From NCBI GenBank assembly GCA_037349105.1, contig JAYJMM010000120.1, positions 7,692,001-7,756,000 on the forward strand: 64,000 bases of DNA, written 5' to 3'. The stretch is from Limnomonas spitsbergensis (lineage: Eukaryota; Chlorophyta; Chlorophyceae; Chlamydomonadales). The notes under the pieces were generated by a model that saw nothing but the letters and a program-made list of their open reading frames with translations, did no database searches and was not told the origin of the DNA. Of the stretch, positions 45,101 to 57,183 are shown in pieces; the first letter of the stretch is position 1; every line of letters starts with the position of its first letter. Position numbers and translations under genes: made by a program.

Positions 45101-48100
45101 CCTCTTCTCTTTCCTCCATGACTTCTCAAACCCTAGACCCGTAAACCCAGCTTCAACCCAATACCCCTAACCCTGAACCCTAACCACACACCTGCAGTGT
45201 TGTCATGCATTGGCTCTTCCAGCCTGCCCTGCATCTGCGTCACCGCCCTAGTCCCTCCAGCCCCAGTATCGATGTCCACTGCATCCTTAAACCCTCATAG
45301 CTCAAACCTCAGCCCTGGACCCAGGACACTCAACCCTGGAACCTGGACCCTGGACCCTCAACCCTGGACCCTGAACCTCAACCCCCCACCCGCTGCCCTG
45401 GACACTCACTTGCAATGTTTCCACCTCTGTCACCTTCCCCTGTATCTGCACTGCAGCCTCCGCTGCTCTAGCCCCAGCTGCAGTGATCTGAAGCTGCAGT
45501 ACAGACACCTGCAAAGTGGGTTTGGGTTAAGGGTTGGGGATTCAGAATCCAGTCAGTGGGATACAATTTTCTATTTGATGGATGGGGTGATATGTAGGGT
45601 GTGGAGACAGGGTCTTGACCTGTACCGCCTAACCTCAGCCTGATGCTCCTCAGGGAAGATGTACCGGATGGGACCTGACGTCATTTGTTGGTTAAGTACT
45701 AAGTACAACTGCGCCCCACAGGTTGAAGGGACAGTGCCACATGGGTTGAGGCCGTGTCTGCACCAATACTGTCATAGAAAGAAGATTTCGATTCGTCGCT
45801 GGTGCAGGCTAAAGCGTCAATCCATCCACCCTACGGGTACTTTGTCGGTTTCAGTTGCTGAAGGTATGGCGGACTACCAACCGAAATCAAAATATAAAGA
45901 TATTGGGACACAGCTGCCTGCTATTAATGAGCCAAACGCAGGAATGCAGTCCTCACCAGGCTTTCCAGGGCATAAGCGTAAATTACGTAAGCCCTCAACA
46001 TAAACCAAAACCCGCATCAAGAAGACATGCGACCATCCAAGGAACACCTAAACAGAGAAAAACGGGAGAACGTAAACAAGCACACAGCAGGACAGCAGGA
46101 CAGCAGGACAGCAGGACAGCAGGACCTAAAACTAGGAGGTAACAGACAAGACACTAATTGATATGCAGTTGATTATCCTCCCCATGCTTGCTTGCCCTTC
46201 TAAACTTTTCATGCCGCCAGCTCAAGGATTCACACCTGATCCTGGCACCGTAACGCCTCCTCGCGCTGTGTCTGTAACTCCTGCCGCAGCTCTTCAGCAA
46301 GTGCCGTGTGCAACCCCGAAACATCCCTCTCACTCGCGAGGTGGGCGGCCAGCTGCGCGGCATCGCGACGGGACTGATCCAGCTCAGCCAGCGCCGCATC
46401 CTGTTGGGGAGATATTTTAAAATGTCAAAATTCAAAATTCAAAACCCAATAGTTAGCTTCTGACAGATGGCTGTTCCTGGACTGCCCGGAGCAGTGAAGC
46501 ATCATCTTCAGGCCCCACAGTCCTTTCAATCCTTACGTCCCAGGGGTCACATTGAACCCCCATGCTTCCCAGATGGGTTGTCCCCTCGAAGGCCAGCCCT
46601 AAATGCGCCCCTGGGAACCATTTAGGCGCTACAGGGGATCTGCGTCCACAAATAGCAGACGGATAAACCCTGAGCCCTAAACCCTAACCCTCCATGGTGT
46701 GAAGGGCCACGATTGAGGGAGACCAGGGCCTTTTTCAAGTTTTACTCGCGCCAGATTTTGCTCCCATTGTCCTTCCCATAGCCATGGACCTAATGTGCTT
46801 TTCAGATGCAAGTCCCATCTGCCATTTATCGTCCAACTGACTTTTGAATATGTGATCTGAGTTATGGTGTCCATTTTGCATGAATGTCTGCTAGATGTTT
46901 CTACATGCTTTCTTGCTTTTTTTTGTCCATACAGACTCCTCTAGACCGCTGCCTGCCAACATACCTGAACTAAAGCAAGCTAAGTGCGCTTAACCTTTCT
47001 CTGTTCTCTCTGTGCGCACTATCTGCCGGTTCCTCTGAAAAGTGCTATGAGGTGGTTGCGTAGACACAGTAATAAGACTTTAAACCACGCCCCCCATTAA
47101 CCAGCTTAATCCCCACCGTGCTAGCGCTGGCCTCGTCAAGCAGTCTCCCGCGCTCCGCAGCCAACGCCTCGGCCGCCTCGATGCCCTCCCGCCTCCGGGC
47201 CTCAGCCTCAGCAGCTACACGCCCTGCCCGCTCACCCTCAGCCCCCCTGGCCGCTTCACACGCGCTCAAGCGGTCCAGTACATCCTGACAGGCGTGATTT
47301 CCAAATGTAAAGAAAGAATGAACAGGAATGCAGGGGTTAACCCTTGACTACTGAACCCCAGCTGAGTCAAAGGCAATGTTGACTGCTAAGTCTTGACATA
47401 TGAGGAGGGAGGGAGGAAGGGAGGGAGGGGGGGGGGTTAGATATGTCAGGAAATATAATGTGCAGAAGTACATTCAGGCATCTGTAAGGGAGGAACAGTG
47501 GGAGCAGAGGTGGGGAGGGTACTTGTGAGGAGGAAATCGTGTGGAGGAACTAGGGGAGGGGATGTGTGTGGAGATCAGGGAGTGGTGGTCAGCAGCCTCT
47601 GCATCCCAGGCATGTCTTGGCGCCTCATCTAGCAGGGTTCTAACCGGGAAAGGAAAGCAAATGGCCGTTGTAACCTGGAGTAAAAGTGCATATCTTACAC
47701 AGTCATCATTATCTTGATAAATGCAATTCATAAACACATCTACCAGAACCACTGGTATGCATTCACAGGGGGCGTGATGAAGGTCCTAGTGAAAGAGTTA
47801 CGAGCTCAGGATCTATAGCATAAAGATAAAGGCAAAGGTTCAGGTCTAGGGTTGATGTAACAGTGTTAGGGGTTCAGGCTAGATTTGGATATGGATAAAT
47901 GTATAGCATTTCGGATTTAGGGTGCAGGGTGCAGGTTGTAGGTAGGGATATAGGGTTTAGGGTGCAGGATATACGTGTGCCAGGGCCTGGGGCTGTTTTT
48001 TTATGTGTTGTTGGTGTCTGAAGTGGTCTGCAGGTACAAATCACATGATTTGAGGGTTGTCCCAATCGTTGGGTACATTCCTGCCTCATGCTAAGCAGCA

Positions 48101-51100
48101 CACCCTCAGCCTAGAAGACCTGTTCCGGCTTTTGAAGTCATAACACTTCGGTTGATGGGTCGCTCATGAGACGCATTTCACCCACTCCAAACCACAGTGT
48201 AAACCCACGAATATTTGTCAGCAGCATGTACACCCATGTAAATCCGTACATTAGCAGCATGTAACCTCGTGCACGTTTCTCGCCCATACAGCACACAGCC
48301 GCAGAGCATTCGTTTTTATTAGCAAGCAGGACGCTACACGAATGTCCAGTGGCATGCAGTGTTCTGCTTGTAATATTACCAAATATTTGGTGATGCATAC
48401 ATGCCTTGGCAGCTCACAATCACAACTCACAAAGCATGTTCCTGTTAGCCTGCATGGCGCGCTTTGCATGCACATCAGCATGTACGGCGCTGCGAACCCC
48501 TCGCACTCACCTGCAGCTCCCGCTCATGCAGCTCCCCCGCCCGCTCCGCTCCCTCCTCTGCCTCGCCAATTTTCTCCTCCGCCTCAGCCCGGCATGCACC
48601 CAGCTCCCGGTCCTGGCACTCCAGCTTCTGCTCGGCTTCCTGCAGCCGCTCACTCTGCGTTCCCAGCTTCCTCCCAGCTTCATTAACATCCTCCAGCAGC
48701 GCCAACTGCTGCGCCTGGTGGTCGGATCTGAGCTTCTCGGATTGAGCCAGCGCCTCCTCTTGCCTACAGATGGAGGGTCGAGAGGGACACAACTGAGGAA
48801 TGGGGCGCCCCTAAAGGTGGTTTGGCACGAGTTAAATAACTACTGCTCCCTACCAGTACCTGGAGCTGCTCTGGATCAATTGCGCTTGGCATGCGGCTGC
48901 AGCCTCCTCAGCCTCCTGTGCCCGCGCCTCAAATCCTTTGAGTGCTCCTGCAGTAGCCAAATAAATGCAATTGTAATATCTTTATGTTCATCACATCACA
49001 GCTGAATCACACACAAGCGATGAGGGAGTCTGCGGGCCTCCTCCAGTTAACGTGAGTTATCCTTGTAGTCCATGCAGTCCATACGTACATGCACCTATGC
49101 GTTACGGGCATGCGCAGCAGGTATGCACCAACACAACCCATGCGCCCATGCGCCCATGTGATGCAGGTATGAAACACACACCTGCTGCATGACTCACAGC
49201 CCACCAACATTATGTTATTGCACGCCCTACCACTTTGGCGCCCTGTTGAGCGGCCACCACAAGGCCCGTTTGGACAAAATCCTGACACGGTGGCCCAAGC
49301 AGCGGGTCCTCCTGCACCAAAAACTCTCGGCCGCAGGCTGGGTAAAGCTGAATTGTTGCTGATAGGCTCAAAAACATTCCCCCCTTCCCTCATGTCCCAT
49401 CAGCCGCTAAACGGCTTAATTGAAGCAAACAAATTCCGGTACTGAAATAAAGTGCGCACCCTGGGGCATGGCTTCAGTCAGCCACGTGTAGGGTCATTGC
49501 ACTAAGTAGGAAAGATTCTAAAGTACAAACTTATACCCCTAATCGTGCAACGTTTTGCACCTTTGTTAATTTCATCATTTTAGTGCACACCAGACTGCCT
49601 TCAGTAGACCACTGAGCCACAGTTGATGGCAACCCAATCTTTAGGCAATGACCACTCAATGCCGCATCATGCCATCTCCGCCACAGGTCGCCATGTAGAT
49701 GAATTGTAGCTGAAGCAACCAGCGATATCAAAGCGTACCTGTCGCCTCCTCCTCCTTCCTCCGTGCCGCCTCTGCTTCCCTCTCGGCCACCTCTGTGGTG
49801 AGCTGATACGCCCGTGCGGTCGCTGCCCCAAGCTCCATGTCATGTTTGCATTCACCCAACTGTGAGGACAGGAAAATTATTTTTAATAATTTACAATTGA
49901 AATTGATCCATCGCCTAGTTGGCGAGCTGGTACCACCGTGCAGCCCCTGTCCCATGCTCCATGTCATTTATGCATTCAACCAACAGTGGGGAGATGCACA
50001 GCATTTTTCAAATGCAAATTCAAATTCATCGACCGCCTCGATGGCTTATCTGGTTGGTCCGTGCAGAAGCTGCCCCATACTCATGTCACACCTGCATCCG
50101 CAAAGATGTTTGGGAAGATTCTGTGTTGCATGTTGCACTTTTATTCACAAAACTGTGAGGGAAGACTGCTTGCTGCATGCTGCAGATTGCATGCTGCAGA
50201 TTGCATGCTGCAGATTGCATGCTGCAGATTGCATGCTGCAGATTGCATGCTGCAGATTGCATGCTGCAGATTGCATGCTGCAGATTGCATGCTGCAGATT
50301 GCATGCTGCAGATTGCATGCTGCAGATTGCATGCTGCAGATTGCATGCTGCAGATTGCATGCTGCAGATTGCATGCTGCAGATTGCATGCTGCAGATTGC
50401 ATGCTGCAGATTGCATGCTGCAGATTGCATGCTGCAGATTGCATGCTGCAGATTGCATGCTGCAGATTGCATGCTGCAGATTGCATGCTGCAGATTGCAT
50501 GCTGCAGATTGCATGCTGCAGATTGCATGCTGCAGATTGCATGCTGCAGATTGCATGCTGCAGATTGCATGCTGCAGATTGCATGCTGCAGATTGCATGC
50601 TGCAGATTGCATGCTGCAGATTGCATGCTGCAGATTGCATGCTGCAGATTGCATGCTGCTTGCTGCATGCTGCAGATTGCATGTTGCTTGTCGCTGATTG
50701 CGTGTGTCATGTTGCAGCGCAGCTGTGTTCCTGCTTGTGTCTGCTTCCTCCATTCCTCTAATCCACATTGCCTAGATATTTCAAACAGGTTATTGCGTGG
50801 ACGCTTTTAAGACACTCTCAGAGCTAGAGAAGCAAGTTGATGGGCAGACTGAAACATTATTTCCACAGGTATCAGCAGCCACAGCCCTCACCTGCTGCTG
50901 TTCTACAGGCCCCTCAAGCAGAGGGCCCAGAAGAGCAGCAGGCCCAGGAATCAGAAAGGCACCTGTGAGGCAAACCTCACCTGCTGCTGTGCGTCACACA
51001 GTCTCTCCTCGGCTGCAAAGCACCGGCCCCGCCACACCTGTCGGGCCAGGGAGCATGGATACTGCGTTGATAACTACTAAGTTTATTCAGCTGAAAATAA

Positions 51101-54100
51101 ACGACAGTGGAATGTTACGGTAAGCTGTTTATTAATTATAATTTATATAATGAACAAGGGCGTTTTCATTGAGAACTCACCTCCACCATCCGATCGACCA
51201 TGCCCAGGAGATCATCCTGCTGCTGCCTAGCTCCCGCCAACAGCACGCCTGCCTCAGCACCGGCTGGACTGGAATGTGTGCAGGGAGGCTCAATATGCTG
51301 ATGCCGATGCATCTGTTGCATCTGTTGCATCTGTTGCATCTGTTGCATCTGTTGCATCTGTTGCATCTGTTGATGCAGATGTTGCTGCTGATGTGGCTGC
51401 ACACAGGCACCAGTGGAAAGCACCTGCTGCACCTTCAGCCAGACAGGGCTAGGTCCCAGCAGGAGGGGGTTCAGCGGCCTGACAGCGCTGACTCCGGCTG
51501 ACAGCAGCTGTTCATGCTGCTCTAGCCGCTGTTGTTGTTGCAGATGCTGCTGCTGTTGCTGCTGTTGCTGTGGTGTCCGAGCAGCAGCTGCCAGGGCCAG
51601 GTCTACCTGCCCTGTTCCGGCAGCGGCTGCAAGCGCAAGGGCTGCCTGGCCCTCAAGGCGGCCTGCTCTTGTTGCACGCAGGCCTGCGGTCACTCACACT
51701 TGGGTGTTCATACATAAATTATCACAACTAGAACATGCGCTCAAGGGTACACCTTGTTGCGACCTGTCGGGCGCACAGAGGGCGCATGCCAGGGGTCCTA
51801 TACTCAAACCAATAACTGCAGGAGTTCGGTAACTGACAAACAAAACAGAAGCATGCAAACACAAATCCCTTGCTGACAAAGCAAGATACGAAAACAGTCC
51901 TGGGTCACTCGCACCGGCATCTACATTCGCGTTGCCGCCAGGACAGGGATCCGAGCTTGGGCGCAAGCTTGACACTAAATTCGAATACCTACTCTGGTGT
52001 GCCCATGGTAGGGATGCTGCAGCTGAAGGCACAGGCGCTGTTTGCTCAGCCCGCAGCGTAGCAGGGGCAGCCGCCGCCGCCCGCTCGGCCATGATCTTAC
52101 GAACCCTCCTGGCAGTTGATGCAGCTGCTGAGCCATGGTAATCAATCAAGGCAGGCCCATAGGGCAGCCCAATAAGCTGGTTGGCACCGGCAGTCCCAGG
52201 GGATGACTCGGCGTCTTGGCTGGATCCGGCGTGCCCAGGGGCCTGGCTAGATCCAGCAGGCCCAGGAAACAGCCCTGGGGCTTGGCGAGATCCGGGTGGC
52301 CCAGCGGCCTGGCTTGGTCCGGCAGGCCTAGCAGCTTTCTGGGCACTGAGCTCGACCCCAGCTGTCCTGGTTACTGAGAGACCTGGGGCAGGCAGAGCAT
52401 TGCGTTGCTCAAGGCTGCTGGTAGGCACCAGGCAACACCTGCCGGTCGCCTGAGATTCTGATGCCTGACCACTGGGACATCTTGTTGCCTCTGTTGGTCC
52501 AACGGGGAAGTGTTGTTCTGCACCACCTGCAGCGGCCCCGGCCCTGCATGCACGTGCAGCCACCGCCGCCTCACCTGCTGCCGCCACCAATTCGTCTGCT
52601 GGCACGGTTGCGGCCTCATCACCCAACGCCACCGACGCCGCCAACTCCGCCGCTGCCGCCGCCAACTTGTCCGCTGGCACAGCCATGTATTTTTCACCCG
52701 CAGCCACCGCCGCCGCCGCCGCATTCGCTGGCACTGCCGCTCCCAACTCAGCCCTTGCCGCCCCAGCCGTTTCCGGCTCAGCCGCTGCCGCCTCAGCCCT
52801 TGCCCCCTCAGCCCTTGCCTCCTTTGCTCTAGTCTCCGCCTGCTCCCCCCCTGCTTCCCCAAGGTCCCCCTCAAGTCCTGATTGTTCCAGGGCAGCCACC
52901 TCATGGCGATCCACCATAGCTCCATCCAGCACCTGCGGTGAAATGTATCCACAATTTTGGAAAATTGAAGGGCTCGCGGGAGTTCAGAACATGCAGGTAT
53001 TTGTGGACTCGGTTCAGGATTTATTTTAGTATGTTTACTGTAGATTTGCTTTGTCTTCCCTCATAAGTAACGTTGTTTGGGGTTGAAGGATCCTAAATAC
53101 TAATGATAGATTGGTGATGCCAGTTTTCAGTCCGAAATTAAGAGTTTTGGTCGATAATTTGCCCTGAGGGCAGCTATAAAATAATACTTTTTTCATACCC
53201 GAGGGAAGGCAAATCAGATTTACGGTAGACCACCTTTGGACCGCCAGGCGGCCATCTTTGAGGCTCAAGGAGACCAACACTTGACCGGTCAATGGCCGTT
53301 GGCCCAAGCAGCAGGGCCAGCTACCTGTTCCCCTCAGCCATAGGCCGTGATGTAGCTGATTTATAGATAAAGAACAGTGGATAAACATGATCGTGGGAGA
53401 GGGACCCATGCGCCCTTTGGCGCCCCATGGAGGGTGAGGATCTGCATGGAGCCTGCGTCAGCCATGCAACCGCCATGCAACCGCCATTTGACAGTGGATT
53501 TCATGACTTAACTCATGGTAGCTGTGTTGTAGCTGAAGGACCCTTTAATACATTGATTGCTGCCCACCCTACCAATGATCTGCGTACATCAGGAACAGCA
53601 TTGCCACCAACAGCTTGTGCTGTACTGCTTGACTTTACTGCTTGGTTGCAACTATTCCCACAGCAAGGCAGGCCTCTGGCCCCACGCTGATAGGGCTGGC
53701 CAGTCCTGCCACAGGCGCACGGACCACGCCTGTTTCCGGATGTGGTCAGGGGGGTTGATGGGTGGGGCATTGGCTGCTGCGGCTGCTGCTGTAGCTGTGG
53801 TTGCTGCTGTTGTTGTTGCAGATCCTGGACGCCAAGCTGCTGTAGCTGCTGTTGCTGCTGTTGCTGCAGGTGCTGCTGATGTTGTCGTGATTGGAAAGCA
53901 GCTGGGTGTAGAACTGGGTCGTCTGGGTGCGGAGAAAGCAGTGATAGAGCAGTGCGGAACACCTGACCATTGAGAGCAACAGGGTGAGTTTTTGTGTTTG
54001 CTTAGGCTGTATGCAACATCTGCTGATTTGTACGTGCAGCAGGGTGAGATTCTATTTCTGACAAGGCTGTGCGCAACACCTGCTGGACGCTAGGGACATA

Positions 54101-55897
54101 GGGTTTCGATTCTGGATACGGCTGCGTGTTGCACCTGGTAGACCCCCTGGTAGAGTGGTAGACCCCCCAGAGGGGCAACACGGTATCTAAGATTCCATTT
54201 GTGATCTTCTACATTGTTGTATTCTTATGTTTGACTGCTGGTCGCTCATCTCTTAATCTCTTCCTGCGACATAGGTAACAAGGCGAATAAAATAAAATAA
54301 AAGGGCACCTCGCAAGCCATTCAAAAGGCGGATTGAGGGAGCTGCAGAACTTGTGTAACCACATGGGCGGCTTCATGTTTTGCACAGCATGCCTTTCTTG
54401 ACACATGCAGTTTGATTTATCTTACATTCCATTCCTCATTCACCTGGTTTGGCGGGGTGTGTGGGTCTATAGCCGGTGATGGCTGCCCCTGCCAAAACTG
54501 ATGACCCCGCTGCATGAGCTGATGAGGGTGATGCTCAGTGCTAGGCTGCGGCTGCATCCCTTGCTCCCACTGCTGCTGCTCCTGTTGTTCCTTCTGATCC
54601 AGACACGAATCCTGCACAACTCGTGTCGCCATTTCGACCTGCTGCTGCCAATGCTGTTGTTGCAGCTGGTGCTGCATCGGCGGCAGCAGATTCTGTAGAT
54701 CCTGCAAAGCCTCCTGACGCTGTTGCTGCCGCTGCTGCATTTTGTGTCCCTTACCACCTAGCAAGGCCGCCTGCGTACCAGCTGCCTCTGCTACTCCTGA
54801 TATTTCAATCAGAGGGCTGCTGAAGATGTGCATGTAGCAGCTTGACGCAGAGCTGCTGCTGTCACAGCCGCCGTAAGCATGGGAGCATCCAGATCCAGGT
54901 TCAGATCTAGGCGCAGTAGATGGGCTGGTGGTGGTCACAGGCGAGTTACGGGTGTGGTGTGGTGTATTTGATGCCTCGGTTCTCAGCGATATATTGCTAG
55001 GTCGCTCATCGATGAGTCCGACTGTACCATCTGGTGGTCTTCTGTCCCCTGGCTCCTGCGCTACCTGCCCCCCGTCGACCATGCTCGGCATCTCGTTACC
55101 AGTTCCAGGGAAAATCTCTGCGGCAGTATGCATGACACACATATTTGAGATACCAGATTTTGCAGTCCACTGGGTGGAGGTACATAAAGCATCCAATTCT
55201 TGCACAGCTCTAAATGGCATGCACAAGCATGCATGGCATACTCGCCACCAGTAGGTAACAGCTGGTGCTGTGGATGCATGTCTTGATCAGGCATGGCTCA
55301 GTGATCTATGTGACAGGTAGCCATGTGCTATTGTGCCAAGTGCAAGATTGTCCTCAAAGTACAATTTCCAGGGCTGTCTTCGCCTCGTAGGGCTGGATAA
55401 GGGAGGTGGGCGCTTGGGGGGACGACAGCATATCGAGGAATATAGATATCATGGGTTGGAAGGTCTTCACTTAATTCATGATGATTTTAGTTCCCTTGAT
55501 CCCAACTTTCCTATTTTGAAAACAGCATCTATCATGTCAGTCATGGACTTCTGAGATGGAGCTGCAAATGAGGGAAGGGTTCAAACCAAGCATATCTGCT
55601 TCGTTGCTTCCTTAGGAGCCCAAATTAAGATAGCATCGATTTTGAAAAGTTAGTTTCATCTGTGTTAACTATGATCAGGCGTCTACCTTGGATCACGTTC
55701 CCTGACGTTGCCAGGCTACCGTGCTCGTCGTCGCTGCCCGCATTCCCCGCTTCACGGTCATTCCTATCGCCCACGTCGTCTTCCTCGAGCTCGGAGCCGC
55801 TGCCCACCGCAAACTCATCGCTATCAGGCAGCCCTGGTGAATCGACCGTCAGCATAAGATTTCCGTGCTCTTTTGAAATCATTGCTGGACACATCAT
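41992..55897 (-). CDS. Large Gln-rich coiled-coil RING-finger protein (probable E3 ubiquitin ligase)
   Basis: Sixteen exons keep one frame (about 1420 residues): 55687-55897, 54444-55267, 53573-53962 (end tentative), 51993-52932, 51181-51683, 49739-49859, 48860-48947, 48511-48763, 47117-47284, 46236-46400, 45410-45508, 44542-44622, 44434-44460, 43569-43682, 42592-42759, 41992-42108. Donors are GT with AG acceptors, and split codons fit at every junction. The N-terminus is Ser-rich and acidic (EFAVGSGSELEEDDVGD). It is followed by Gln-rich exons, an Ala-rich exon, a (QQM)n stretch, and about 400 residues of coiled coil (EEALAQSEKLRSDHQAQQ; EAEARRREGIEAAEALAAE). It ends in a perfect C3HC4 RING (CPVC..MPCGHIICRGC..CPIC). 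By family, RINGs bind E2 enzymes; the substrate is unknown. The first exon may be internal, since the frame opens upstream without an ATG. Confidence 0.72.
43025..43135 (+). repeat. 36-bp repeat, three units (single in copy A)
   Basis: GTTTCCAGGGTTCAGGTTTC plus TACCCCTCCCCCCAC occurs three times in an intron of the RING gene. Copy A (near 12015-12050) has one unit preceded by a longer C run. It was therefore expanded after duplication, or lost in A. Confidence 0.9.
43877..43963 (-). CDS. Optional coiled-coil exon with an in-frame stop
   Basis: After a CTCCGCAG acceptor the frame reads DQQVNASVAQIEEQSARQEA, LQQAPMEQ, then TAA within CAATAATAAAG. Its phase matches the exon before it, but no donor follows. 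Using it would end the protein before the RING; skipping it preserves the frame into the RING. The same exon is in copy A (12792-12878) with the stop conserved. It may be an alternative last exon. Coordinates are taken by offset from copy A and are approximate to a few bases. Confidence 0.5.
44868..44985 (+). repeat. Representative of a ~110-bp intronic element family
   Basis: Begins TAGTGCAGCAAGCCCTACTC and ends CAAGGTGGTCTGGCGCATGC. Related copies: 12240-12370 and its duplicate 43330-43455, 13140-13204 and 44232-44290 (cut), 13488-13610, 13860-13920, 59536-59655 (plus), 49262-49330 and 53222-53315 (minus), with a 3' end alone near 48805-48835. All lie in introns or non-coding sequence. Ends are conserved and middles diverge. 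Confidence 0.65.
45100..45400 (+). repeat. Telomere-like and CCCTGGAC-rich intronic sequence
   Basis: Runs such as CCCCTAACCCTGAACCCTAA and repeated GGACCCTCAACCCTGGACCC fill an intron of the RING gene. Similar plant-type (CCCTAAA) fragments lie at 44695, 46672-46695, 47780-47960 (other strand) and 11750. They are degenerate, so I treat them as interstitial repeats, not a telomere. Confidence 0.6.
49739..50098 (-). repeat. Coiled-coil exon with two decayed tandem copies
   Basis: The exon 49739-49859 (LGECKHDMELGAATARAYQL) is followed upstream on the same strand by two look-alikes. One at about 49919-49990 reads LVECINDMEHGTGAARWYQL. One at about 50035-50095 reads MQV-stop-HEYGAASARTNQI. Only the first keeps a donor and a clean frame. 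This shows tandem duplication of an exon with its intron. Confidence 0.7.
50175..50684 (+). repeat. 14-bp satellite, about 34 units
   Basis: GCATGCTGCAGATT repeated almost without error in a RING-gene intron, with two slightly altered units at the end. Each unit holds the palindromes GCATGC and CTGCAG. Because 14 is not a multiple of three and the unit has no stop on either strand, all six frames are open. The resulting frames are not genes. Confidence 0.97.
51305..51372 (-). repeat. 9-bp coding repeat, (Gln-Gln-Met)n
   Basis: CTGTTGCAT repeated seven times inside exon 51181-51683 encodes QQMQQMQQM on the minus strand. Being a multiple of three, length change would keep the frame. Confidence 0.9.
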
Positions 55898-56384
55898 GCG
55901 TGATACGGAATCGTCACTGCTGCTGCTGCTGCTGCTGCTGCTAAAATTGATGGTGCCTGTCCATGTTGGCAAGCAGTTGGCTGCATAAACACATTACTGC
56001 ATGCACCGCAGCTCATGAGGGCAGACACTCAGCATGCAACGACCGATCAAGGTGGCTAGTTGTTAGGAGTGATTAGAGTGATGTGAAATTGTGCTTGCCA
56101 GGTTTAAACGGAGTTGGCTCTATACATTCAACTTAGCATTCTGGAGTATTAAGCCGGTGTTGGTGCGTGAATCGTTTTAGGTTTTTAGTTGCCCTGTAAC
56201 AACCAGGGGTAACAACTACCTAGGCGCGATAAGCAAGCCGGATTCATTTGCGCGGCTGTGCGGATCTGCGTTAACTCCGCCGACGTCGACGAGAAAAAGC
56301 TCAAAACCCTAGTGCCATGCATGGCACATAGGGCATGGTACATCCTAGCAAGTTCACGCACCAAGCAAAAAAGCACAAAGGTCG
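55898..56384 (+). other. Upstream of the RING gene, no gene seen
   Basis: A (CTG)n run at about 55918-55942 encodes Ser on the minus strand if the RING frame extends upstream. Otherwise no feature is supported. Promoter elements cannot be named. Confidence 0.35.
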
Positions 56385-57183
56385 GGCAAACCGTTTCCCC
56401 TGCCCCTGAAGAATCCAGCCTTCGAAATTGCTAAACTAAAAGTAAAAAATCCAGGGCCTCCCACCCCTGCCTGCCGGCTCTCGGACGTCATGTCTGGTTG
56501 GTAGGAAAAGGAAAGGAAGCAAAGGCTAGAGTAAAAACAAATAGGCGCACAAAGGGCAAAGAAAACATCCCTCCAGAAAATGGAAAGGCAGACCGAAGGA
56601 CCCTGCCTCTGAAAGCAAGAGAGAGACAAAAAGGGAAAGAGCCAGTCCCCAGGGAGGCAAAAACAAGACAGCAGACTAGTACTCAACAAAGTCTACCACG
56701 TCCTTAACAAAAGCCAGAGCCTCCCACTCATGCCTGCCCTGGTACAACTGCCGAAAGTCCGTGGCGCCCTCCGGGAAGGCCTGCCCAACCTCTCGCCCTC
56801 AGCCTCTCTTCTACGCTAGGGCATTGAAAGCACACATGCAGCGCATCCTCAACAAGGTGGCCGTGTCCCTCAGCCCAACACCGTTGGTAGTAGCGTGTGT
56901 CACGCTGCTGATCGTTGCGCCGTCCTCTTTTATCAGCTGTGCTGGCCGCTCCGAGTCGCAGCCTTAAGTTAGAGCACACACGAGCGCACGCCCTTTTGCT
57001 AGTGCGGTTCCTGGCTTGCGCCTGCTGTAGGCTGAAACTAGGCGTGGTAGGCGGCTGCAGACCTGTGTTGGTGGCTGGGTCCCTAGGGTCTTCCCGGCCG
57101 ACGACCTCCATCTGCGCCCGCTCATAGGCAGCGTCCCCTAGCGCTAGCACCTTTGCGACGGGGAGAAGCTGTAGGCCAACCAC
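56385..57183 (-). mobile_element. LINE-I 3' fragment (third copy)
   Basis: The minus frame 56728-57183 encodes the same C-terminal stretch as 3675-4238: LRLGAASTADKRGRR, then YYQRCWAEG...EDALHVCFQCPS, and is open through the position that is TGA in the duplicated copies. The 3' untranslated part (56385-56727) matches 18960-19560. The element is 5'-truncated, with no reverse transcriptase. Confidence 0.75.

Noticed and set aside
46660..46700. Telomere-like repeats as a chromosome end
   Set aside because: They are short, degenerate, in both orientations and inside introns of a gene that continues on both sides.
49837..50810. Six overlapping open frames rich in Leu/Cys/His or Gln/Ser/Ala over the 14-bp satellite
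   Set aside because: All six frames are open because the 14-bp unit lacks stops on both strands; this is a mathematical effect of the repeat.
51694..52932. The 412-codon minus frame as one intact protein
   Set aside because: The Ala/Pro-rich coding character ends at about 51993, where a GTAGGT donor fits the phase of the next exon at 51683. The remaining codons look like intron.
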